Source: Nitrosopumilales archaeon
Lineage (GTDB): Archaea; Thermoproteota; Nitrososphaeria; Nitrososphaerales; Nitrososphaeraceae
Direction of reading: 5' to 3'
Length of the DNA: 6,395 nt
NCBI GenBank assembly: GCA_009665115.1
Contig: WJXE01000173.1
Location: 1 to 6,395 of the forward strand
The notes under the pieces were generated by a model. It saw only the letters and a list, made by a program, of their open reading frames with translations, was not told the origin of the DNA and ran no database searches. Shown piece after piece: positions 1 through 4,734 of the stretch (positions within the stretch are counted from its first letter, which is position 1; the number at the start of each line of letters is the position of its first letter). The translations under genes and the position numbers were made by a program.

Positions 1-748
1 TGGATATCGCTATCCCAAAATGTTTACCATAGCCTCTCCTGGAATACTCCCAATCCAACCCATTACTAATATGTTCCATCGGGTCATTCCATAATATTTC
101 CTCCATAGTAGTACTACTAATGAACGGGTTTTGAACAGCAGATTCAAGACCATTTCCGCTACGTTTATGTAGTAACAAATCGTCCCCTGTTGGTAGACCT
201 CCGTGAACGATTAAAAGTTGTTTCGGTATCAAGACGACTAAACTAAGCAACCGAAAGAATGGTATTATCTTATTGCTATAGATTGACTCTGCCATTTTAT
301 GTCCGTACTTCTGAGCGAGTTTCAGTGGCAAATCATGCGAAGAAAAAGGAAACTCCAATGGAGCTTCATGATTTCCACGCATTAAAACGACTGAGTTGGG
401 GAATTTTTGTTTCAAATAACAGATTACATACAGCACGCCAATAGAGTTGCTTCCCCTGTCCACGTAATCACCAAGAAATATGAGCTTATTATTGGGATTT
501 GTCAGTCTAGTCTCAAAATCAATATCTTTGAGCACCCATAGCAATGATTGCAAGTCACCATGAATATCGCCTATTAGAACAAGCTCTTCTGGAGGACTGT
601 CCAACTCAACCATCTGGGCGTTCACCTTGCCGCGATTGATACGTCCAATTTGCCTTTCTTTTTCAATAGCAGCCGTAGCATTCTTTACCACCTCCGTGAG
701 AGCCTGCGCCTGTACTTCAACGAACAATTCTTCGAAGTCTTCTAGCAA
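1..748 (-). CDS. PPP-family (PP1/PP2A-like) serine/threonine protein phosphatase, C-terminus cut by window edge
   Basis: This is a metal-dependent phosphoprotein phosphatase that hydrolyses phosphate from Ser/Thr residues, probably in the cytoplasm. The reading frame shows all the PPP signatures in order: GDIHGD (about residues 60-65), GDYVDRG (93-99), RGNHE (124-128) and HGG (182-184), then WNDP (220-223) and a distal RRGYG. These supply the two-metal ligands, the catalytic His and the phosphate-binding Arg. The frame is open to the left edge, so the last part of the C-terminus is missing. The start is uncertain. An in-frame TAA lies nine codons upstream of the TTG at 748-746, so that TTG is the longest choice; the first ATG is at 613. 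I prefer the TTG because the acidic, helix-like stretch between them reads as coding and a TATA-like element at 779-789 would give a leader of about 10 nt. That leaves a roughly 55-residue extension before the catalytic core. No signal peptide or membrane segment is visible in the part present. Confidence 0.92.
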   Translation of the reverse strand, partial: MLEDFEELFVEVQAQALTEVVKNATAAIEKERQIGRINRGKVNAQMVELDSPPEELVLIGDIHGDLQSLLWVLKDIDFETRLTNPNNKLIFLGDYVDRGSNSIGVLYVICYLKQKFPNSVVLMRGNHEAPLEFPFSSHDLPLKLAQKYGHKMAESIYSNKIIPFFRLLSLVVLIPKQLLIVHGGLPTGDDLLLHKRSGNGLESAVQNPFISSTTMEEILWNDPMEHISNGLDWEYSRRGYGKHFGIAIS

Positions 749-778
749 GTTAGTTGACTTGTGTTTGCTTATGAAGAA

Positions 779-789
779 TTAAATATTTT
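779..789. promoter_or_regulatory. Palindromic TATA-like element, possible bidirectional promoter
   Basis: The sequence TTAAATATTTT contains the perfect palindrome AAATATTT (781-788), so it can act as an archaeal TATA box on either strand. Leftward, a start site about 26 nt away falls near 758, just before the TTG of the phosphatase. Rightward, it falls near 810, just before the nested inverted repeats at 813-896. This is positional inference only. Confidence 0.4.
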
Positions 790-812
790 GTCAGCAATAA
801 CGGATTAGGCTG

Positions 813-896
813 CTTCCTTTTCAGAATACCGCTAGTTCACCGTGCGGCATACTATTCTCTGATTGTTTTGGCATTGGCTCTGCTAAGAAAAGGAAG
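813..896 (+). repeat. Nested inverted repeats, possible small structured RNA
   Basis: CTTCCTTTTC at 813-822 is perfectly complementary to GAAAAGGAAG at 887-896. Directly inside it, AGAATA (823-828) pairs with TATTCT (853-858), and CCGC (829-832) pairs with GCGG (844-847). A continuous 20-nt left arm therefore finds partners in three ordered segments on the right, separated by unpaired stretches of 5 and 28 nt. It lies between divergent genes, about 25 nt downstream of a TATA-like element. It could be a small RNA transcribed rightward, a regulatory structure, or a decayed repeat. A 37-codon minus-strand ORF (821-934) also crosses it; I see no support for that ORF beyond being open. The rest of 749-1007 holds only the promoter elements listed separately. 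Confidence 0.3.
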
Positions 897-962
897 AATC
901 TACGAGTCATCTTCTTGGCGGATGCGCGTTGCATTTGAAGACAGCAGATCCTAGTTAAAAAG

Positions 963-973
963 TATATTTATTA
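963..973 (+). promoter_or_regulatory. TATA box for the first winged-helix gene
   Basis: TATATTTATTA is preceded by the purine-rich TTAAAAAG, as expected for a BRE/TATA pair in archaea. Transcription would start about 25 nt downstream, near 990-994, inside the palindrome at 988-1004, leaving a leader of about 15 nt before the TTG at 1008. Confidence 0.5.
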
Positions 974-987
974 AAAGCCACTCGTAG

Positions 988-1004
988 TGATCTAATTTAG
1001 ATCA
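988..1004. promoter_or_regulatory. Perfect 17-bp palindrome, probable operator
   Basis: TGATCTAA-T-TTAGATCA is a perfect inverted repeat of 8-bp arms around one central base. It covers the predicted transcription start and ends 3 bp before the start codon of the winged-helix gene at 1008. A dimeric regulator bound here would block initiation. Autoregulation by the adjacent gene is the simplest reading, but nothing in the sequence proves which protein binds. Confidence 0.55.
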
Positions 1005-1007
1005 TAA

Positions 1008-1316
1008 TTGCCACTAAACACAAAAGGATGGAGTAATAGGGGATGGCTAGAGATCATTGAATTTATACTTTCCATGTGTGAGGGAGGCGCACGAAAGACG
1101 CATGTAATGTATAGATGTAATTTGAATTCTAAACAAATTAGTGAATATTTGAACTTTCTTATAGATTGCGGTATGCTGGAAAGAGTACAGGAAAGGGCTA
1201 ATTCGAAGCGCTATATTTTCAGGACTAGCGAGTTGGGTAATAAATTTGTAGGCAGATATAAGCAGATGGCAGAGCTATTCAGCAAGCCGCCTCCGCCATC
1301 AATAATGAATGAATGA
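1008..1316 (+). CDS. Small winged-helix DNA-binding protein (HTH_45-like)
   Basis: This 102-residue protein is built around one winged helix-turn-helix domain. A first helix (about residues 12-23, WLEIIEFILSMC) is followed by ARKTHVMYRCNLNSKQISEYLNFLIDCGMLE (about 28-58; helix-turn-helix), a basic wing (about 59-75) and a C-terminal helix GNKFVGRYKQMAELF (about 77-93) that could serve in dimerisation. The order K-T-x-V/I-M-Y-x-x-x-L-x-x-x-Q is typical of the short winged-helix proteins abundant in ammonia-oxidising archaea. The start is TTG: an in-frame TAA sits immediately before it, and the next in-frame ATG (codon 23) would delete the first helix. It is a likely transcription regulator with unknown targets. 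It resembles the gene at 1455 and may control its own promoter through the palindrome at 988-1004. The tail is proline-rich (KPPPPS). Confidence 0.75.
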   Translation: MPLNTKGWSNRGWLEIIEFILSMCEGGARKTHVMYRCNLNSKQISEYLNFLIDCGMLERVQERANSKRYIFRTSELGNKFVGRYKQMAELFSKPPPPSIMNE

Positions 1317-1385
1317 TACCCCTATCCTTGTTTCAAGTCATTAGATCCTCATAGCCTAATTCTATCACAAAAGTTATCAGTAACA

Positions 1386-1393
1386 TATATAAA
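1386..1393 (+). promoter_or_regulatory. TATA box upstream of the second winged-helix gene
   Basis: TATATAAA is a strong archaeal TATA match in the 138-bp gap between the two winged-helix genes, so the second gene is probably transcribed independently. GTTATCAGTAAC, an interrupted GTTA/TAAC repeat, lies directly upstream (1373-1384) in the BRE position. A weaker alternative, ATAATATTT (1420-1428), would place the start site just before the ATG at 1455. Confidence 0.5.
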
Positions 1394-1454
1394 TTTCATA
1401 TCTATGTCCTAATCTATGAATAATATTTCTATCGAATACTTACACTCACGTTAA

Positions 1455-1793
1455 ATGAAATGTAAGTATTATTCTATCGTCGGCAAAATGAAGAATCGTA
1501 GTCGTTACGAAGTCATAGCTGCAATTCTAAAATCAGCATGTAAAGAAGAAACGCGTACTAAGATAATGTACAAAGCTATGCTAAGCAATGATCAATGCAA
1601 AATATATCTTGATTCTCTTCTTCAAAGCTGCCTAATCCAGGAAGTTGACAGTGGCAATAAAATGGTATATAGAATCACGCAGAAGGGGAATAGGTTTCTT
1701 TCATACTATGATCAAATGAAGGAACTACTGCCCGTCGGAGTCGAAGAGAACGTAGCGGAAGAGTACTACCACCTTAGTGCTAACCCTATCTAA
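1455..1793 (+). CDS. Small winged-helix DNA-binding protein (HTH_45-like), paralogue of the preceding gene
   Basis: This 112-residue winged-helix protein aligns along its length with the gene at 1008: RYEVIAAILKSA with WLEIIEFILSMC, TRTKIMYKAMLSNDQ with ARKTHVMYRCNLNSKQ, and KGNRFLSYYDQMKELL with LGNKFVGRYKQMAELF. Helix-turn-helix is at about residues 33-61, the wing at about 62-76, and the C-terminal helix at about 78-91, followed by an acidic tail. Two starts are possible. The ATG at 1455 is the longest; the ATG at 1488 (codon 12, MKNRSRYEV) fits the usual N-terminus of this family better. It is probably a transcription regulator of unknown target. Its stop TAA (1791-1793) overlaps the TAG of the convergent ATPase gene (1790-1792). 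Confidence 0.8.
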   Translation: MKCKYYSIVGKMKNRSRYEVIAAILKSACKEETRTKIMYKAMLSNDQCKIYLDSLLQSCLIQEVDSGNKMVYRITQKGNRFLSYYDQMKELLPVGVEENVAEEYYHLSANPI

Positions 1794-3352
1794 ACTAGAG
1801 ATTCAAGTCTCAGGGCTGGATATCCCGCAGATCTGTCAGTCACAACTGCGTAAGGATGCGTTTCAGGCTTCACAGAATGCAGCACTAAGGTGCCACTAAT
1901 GGATGTGAGGTGGAGTTGGACATCTGCCATTTCTGAAAGGTTGAGCTCTGTGCTATGATGCTGCCTCACCGCGAGCAGAGTGAGATCTGCCGTAGCGCTG
2001 ATGAAGGGCAGGAGATCGGTTCCGTTCGCCTCGTTGAATTGATGTATCCTGCGACACATAGCCGTCCCCAATACATTCACCAGAAGTTTGTTAGGATAGT
2101 TTCGCCTTGTTTTAACCATCATATCACGGAAGTATTGGATTTGTTTTTCAGAATTACCCACGTTTTGATATTGTGACATAGTAGGATCTGAAGGAAGCTC
2201 GTCGTTTGTGCCTGTACAAAGAATCTTTACGAGATCCTTTTTCTGCTCTGTCGGCAGATATGGTCGAAGATAACTCATAATTACCTTCGCATCAATCCCA
2301 CCAGAAGCTTCAATTAATACGGGATTGTCGTTTCTGAGTATGTTTGAGATTATTCCTGCTAGTATTGTGAGAGTTATCTTTGCATGTATGTTCGATTGCG
2401 TTTCTAGGAGTACGATGCCTTTCTTCGGGAATCCTCCTCCAAGTGCTTCGTCAAGCTGCTCAAATCCGCTAGGGACGTGATGATCCTGCATTGGTGATGG
2501 GGTATGTATTGGTGATCCTCTCCTCAGTCGTTCCGTCTGATTGATGTTACTGTTAATGTTATTGTTGTTATACGAATCACTAAACATAAAGTCAGACGGG
2601 TCATAAGGATTGTAGCTCTGAAAAATACCTTTATTTAGGGTATAAATATACGAAGGTTTTCTAATCTGGATTCCTCTCAGTTTCGTCAAAGCGATTTCTC
2701 GTATCCTCATCCCATCATGTAGCTTTTGATTCAATTCCACGATCCCATCCACCAGGAAATCGAGAGTAGTGTCAGTAGGATTTTCACTGATAAAAATCAA
2801 TTTCGCACCCGCTCTTTCCCGCCACGTTTGCAAAACCCGTTCATTGTTCAGACGGGCTTCTTTGTCCATAAAAGATGCAATTGCATCCCAACTATCGATA
2901 ATAATTATTGGTGCCTTAACGTCCATCAACTGATTTGTAATTCTTTCAAAGAGCGATTCTGGTTCATCGAGCCGTGCATCCTCAAAGCTTGAGAGGTTAT
3001 AACCTATTCGATGCGACGATGATGCCAGTGGTGGCGTTTCATCTTGATTTGGGACTATATCCACATATCTACCAAGCCACGGATAGTAGACAAAAAGTTG
3101 TTTTGGAGATAGCCTCGTTGAAATATAAAAGAAGTTGTTTTTGATCTTTAAGGTTCTCAGAATAGTAAGTGAGAGTGTAGTTTTACCTGCTCCCGCATAG
3201 CCTTTAACGAGTAACGAATAGGTATCGCGCCGAACAAATTCCAGCAGCTCGTAAGGGATATGGGCTGCTGTTCTTCTGCTGCTGTTAGTGTCGTTCTCAG
3301 GCCTGCCAGGGCGCTTCCCCGCTCTCTTTTCCAATCCAGTAAGCACTTCCAT
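1790..3352 (-). CDS. GvpD/KaiC-like ATPase with two RecA-fold domains, second one degenerate
   Basis: This 520-residue protein carries two RecA/KaiC-type domains. Domain 1 (about 30-245) has Walker A GYAGAGKT (51-58), a Walker B strand IIIID (149-153) followed by SWD, and the RecA-like ending ALTKLRGIQIRKPSYIYTL-x-KGI (221-243). A low-complexity Asn-rich linker (about 258-272) and a basic segment ERLRRG lead to domain 2, which opens with PSGFEQLDEALGGGFPKKG (294-312) as in KaiC/RadA proteins. Its P-loop has become ETQSNIHAKIT, without the GxxxxGK[ST] glycines, so it probably does not hydrolyse ATP. Size, N-terminal P-loop and the YISTRLSPKQLFVYYPW segment recall GvpD, the regulator of haloarchaeal gas-vesicle genes, but no gas-vesicle genes are visible here. 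A signalling or regulatory role is inferred. The basic N-terminus (EKRAGKRPGRP) could contact nucleic acid. The ATG at 3352 is the first good start; GTG at codon 3 and TTG at codon 7 are alternatives. It ends tail to tail against the plus-strand winged-helix gene. Confidence 0.85.
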   Translation of the reverse strand: MEVLTGLEKRAGKRPGRPENDTNSSRRTAAHIPYELLEFVRRDTYSLLVKGYAGAGKTTLSLTILRTLKIKNNFFYISTRLSPKQLFVYYPWLGRYVDIVPNQDETPPLASSSHRIGYNLSSFEDARLDEPESLFERITNQLMDVKAPIIIIDSWDAIASFMDKEARLNNERVLQTWRERAGAKLIFISENPTDTTLDFLVDGIVELNQKLHDGMRIREIALTKLRGIQIRKPSYIYTLNKGIFQSYNPYDPSDFMFSDSYNNNNINSNINQTERLRRGSPIHTPSPMQDHHVPSGFEQLDEALGGGFPKKGIVLLETQSNIHAKITLTILAGIISNILRNDNPVLIEASGGIDAKVIMSYLRPYLPTEQKKDLVKILCTGTNDELPSDPTMSQYQNVGNSEKQIQYFRDMMVKTRRNYPNKLLVNVLGTAMCRRIHQFNEANGTDLLPFISATADLTLLAVRQHHSTELNLSEMADVQLHLTSISGTLVLHSVKPETHPYAVVTDRSAGYPALRLESLV

Positions 3353-3381
3353 TGCGGTAATAATAAATTCTTTCTAATTTT

Positions 3382-3397
3382 GGTAGAAAAATCTACC
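3382..3397. promoter_or_regulatory. Inverted repeat upstream of the ATPase gene, possible operator
   Basis: GGTAGA-AAAA-TCTACC is a perfect 6-bp inverted repeat with a 4-nt spacer. It is also framed by TTTTGG (3378-3383) and CCAAAA (3400-3405), giving an alternative longer pairing. It begins 30 bp upstream of the ATG of the ATPase at 3352, where BRE/TATA elements would be expected for a short-leader archaeal gene. An AT-rich AATTTATTA (3361-3369, minus strand) lies between the repeat and the start. Operator function is inferred from position. Confidence 0.4.
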
Positions 3398-3496
3398 CGC
3401 CAAAAATCGATCATCATGTGACATAGTTCTGGCAGCAATGGTAACTGATATGGCCATGGAAAAGGGCAGTTGTGTACCTCAAGAAACGATCTATTC

Positions 3497-3524
3497 ACAA
3501 TGCCTTAAAACAGTACGGCATTGT
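3497..3524. repeat. Stem-loop ACAATGCC/GGCATTGT, possible terminator
   Basis: ACAATGCC (3497-3504) and GGCATTGT (3517-3524) form a perfect 8-bp stem with a 12-nt loop. Read on the plus strand, the stem runs into TTTT (3524-3527), as in a weak intrinsic terminator, but no confident plus-strand gene lies upstream. Read on the minus strand, the stop codon of the small ORF (3507-3505) lies in the loop and there is no T tract afterwards. Confidence 0.4.
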
Positions 3525-3678
3525 TTTGGTGCCCAAGCATCAAATTATAATGACCACGCTTCGAATCCGTCGCTGCCGTGAAGATAAATGAAACCTGCTT
3601 GTCATGTGGGAGATCCGATCGAGAGAATTGCTCGCTAAAGTTACCCAGATCTGCCGCGAAGGTCCTTAACGCTGCCAT
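3505..3678 (-). CDS. Possible 57-residue protein of unknown function
   Basis: An ATG-started ORF begins MAALRTFAADLGNFSEQ and ends in GHQNNAVLF. I do not recognise it. It has no membrane segment, no cysteines and no clear motif. It starts 50 nt downstream of the radical SAM fragment on the same strand, so it could be a third member of that transcription unit. Its stop sits in the loop of the stem-loop at 3497-3524. The same frame stays open after the TAA into the ATPase gene, so the ORF could also be the front part of a decayed longer gene. Composition gives only weak support for coding, and no ribosome binding site is evident. Confidence 0.3.
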   Translation of the reverse strand: MAALRTFAADLGNFSEQFSRSDLPHDKQVSFIFTAATDSKRGHYNLMLGHQNNAVLF

Positions 3679-3728
3679 GTCAATAGTTTTTCATGTAGGC
3701 AAATAGCCGTCAAAAAACATACATTGAC

Positions 3729-4517
3729 TCAGGCACCCTTAATGCCCTGCGCCACAAGTACTGAATAGCAGCCAAGGCCACAGTCTTCACATATGGGCTT
3801 TAACGCGTCAGCGTCTGCACTACCTATGCAACACGGCTGCTTCACCTTTCCCATGTGATCTAACGAGAGTATGGCCCAGGAAGGACACTGTACAGGCGTG
3901 GTACCCACCCCTCCCCAGTTACCTTTCATCAATGATAGTTGCTTGACACCATTGACCACAAAGTCCGGATATTTCTCTTTTAGCGCAATAAGTTTGTCGA
4001 CCACTTGGCTACGTTTCTCTCCAAATGGCAGCCACAAAGGGTCACCTTTAATAAATGGAGTATGAAATTGAAATCCTATCTTATTCACTTTTCCTATCCA
4101 CTCTTGTACCAGATCCTCAACAGAGAAGTAATTTAATGAATTAATTGTCATCGTGATCCATATGTCTTTCCAGATTGGTTTTCCTCCTCGGTGATCAGGA
4201 CTTCCTGCGATATAATCCAAAATATTCTGTTTAGTTTTCGAATAGGAACCTTCTCCTCTAATACTATCATGTACTTTCTCTGTCCCATCCATAGATATCC
4301 AATAAAAGTACAGATTTTCAAATCTTTTTAGAGGATATGTTCCATTGGTGACTACACAAACGCGTTTAGGCATCTCCTCGCAGAAAACTTGAATAACATC
4401 AGGACGCAGAGTCGGTTCACCCCCGACTAGCGTCACAACAAAGAGGTGATGCTTTTTGAAAGTATTCTTAATTATTTCTCTCCATTCTTCTGGGCTCAAA
4501 TCATTGTTGTTACACAT
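3729..4517 (-). CDS. Radical SAM protein, truncated: core and C-terminal part without the CxxxCxxC motif (probable pseudogene part)
   Basis: The longest open frame of the damaged gene encodes 262 residues with clear radical SAM core features: LVGGEPTLRPD (GGEP at about 32-35, which binds the SAM amino group), VVTNGTYP, and FYWISMDGTEKVHDSIRG, the usual SLDG/HDxxRG pattern. The C-terminus is cysteine-rich: CPS at 211, PCC at 229-230, then C-x2-C-x3-C at 243-250, resembling an auxiliary iron-sulfur site of SPASM-like or HpnH-like enzymes. The ORF opens MCNNNDLSPEEW, so Cys2 corresponds to the third cysteine of CxxxCxxC. The first two cysteines, which hold the catalytic [4Fe-4S] cluster, are absent, and an in-frame TAG lies four codons upstream of the ATG. 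Such a protein should not cleave SAM. The original substrate cannot be told. The missing N-terminus is recognisable directly upstream (4513-4734). The GGEP and downstream motifs are intact, suggesting recent inactivation. Confidence 0.82.
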   Translation of the reverse strand: MCNNNDLSPEEWREIIKNTFKKHHLFVVTLVGGEPTLRPDVIQVFCEEMPKRVCVVTNGTYPLKRFENLYFYWISMDGTEKVHDSIRGEGSYSKTKQNILDYIAGSPDHRGGKPIWKDIWITMTINSLNYFSVEDLVQEWIGKVNKIGFQFHTPFIKGDPLWLPFGEKRSQVVDKLIALKEKYPDFVVNGVKQLSLMKGNWGGVGTTPVQCPSWAILSLDHMGKVKQPCCIGSADADALKPICEDCGLGCYSVLVAQGIKGA

Positions 4518-4734
4518 TAATGATGTCTACAGACCCGTACATCTGAGGTTTTGCATTGAAAAGTTTGATGCTAGCATACTTCGTAAATATACTAATATAG
4601 AAGGGCATTTCGCGAAGAAGATCAGTTAGACCACGACCATAGATTAGATCTACCACACAGTGGAGTAATAGGACAGGTAAATAAGTTTACAGGAGCTTAT
4701 ATTCTTCTCTTCTCTGTTCTTGAAAGTTGATCAT
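4513..4734 (-). pseudogene. N-terminal remnant of the radical SAM gene, carrying a stop and a junction frameshift
   Basis: Reading from the ATG at 4734, the frame gives MINFQEQRREEYKLL, then TAA (codon 16, 4689-4687), then 58 open codons: TYLPVLLLHCVVDLIYGRGL..., LLREMPFYISIFTKYASIKL and NAKPQMYGSVDIINV. It ends at TAA (4512-4510), immediately at the start of the C-terminal ORF. The last segment is what precedes the CxxxCxxC loop in radical SAM proteins (a beta strand of type VDIIN followed by T-N-x-C). The two parts therefore look like one former gene of about 350 codons with two lesions: a nonsense codon, and a deletion of the cysteine segment that also shifts the frame. The ATG overlaps the stop of the upstream regulator (ATGA, 4734-4731), supporting it as the original start. 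A sequencing or assembly error is the alternative, but it would need to explain both lesions. Confidence 0.72.

Larger units (their letters stand above)
3353..3728. other. Intergenic region between the ATPase and the radical SAM fragment
   Basis: This 376-bp stretch has no recognisable gene. It contains the promoter-proximal inverted repeat (3382-3397), a stem-loop (3497-3524) and a possible 57-codon minus-strand ORF (3505-3678), each listed separately. A 47-codon plus-strand ORF (3438-3581) is also open and overlaps the minus-strand ORF in antisense. I could not decide between them, and both may be chance. No mobile-element ends were seen. Confidence 0.5.

Noticed and set aside
259..444. Plus-strand ORF of 61 codons
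   Set aside because: It lies antisense inside the PPP phosphatase, whose frame carries all catalytic motifs.
821..934. Minus-strand 37-codon ORF beginning MQRASAKKM
   Set aside because: Short, no motif, and it crosses the nested inverted repeats. No support beyond being open.
2540..2572. Repetitive GTTA/GTTATTGTT-like tract
   Set aside because: It encodes the Asn-rich linker of the ATPase, so it is explained as low-complexity coding sequence rather than a separate repeat element.
1955..2992. Two plus-strand ORFs (1955-2176 and 2726-2992)
   Set aside because: Both are antisense to the well-supported ATPase and have no protein-family features.
3157..3498. Minus-strand ORF of 113 codons overlapping the start of the ATPase gene
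   Set aside because: Its second half is an out-of-frame shadow of the ATPase N-terminus, including the P-loop region. The first half has no recognisable motif. It is in the same frame as the small ORF at 3505-3678, which I mention there, but I do not accept it as a gene.
864..3531. Shared words TTGTTTTGG and GGCATTG at 864-880 and 3517-3531
   Set aside because: The words occur in different order at the two sites and are short, so a dispersed repeat is not supported.
3438..3581. Plus-strand 47-codon ORF beginning MVTDMAMEKG
   Set aside because: Short, with no promoter or ribosome site I could support, and it overlaps another small ORF on the opposite strand. Probably chance.
3871..4065. Plus-strand ORF of 64 codons
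   Set aside because: It is antisense to the radical SAM C-terminal region.
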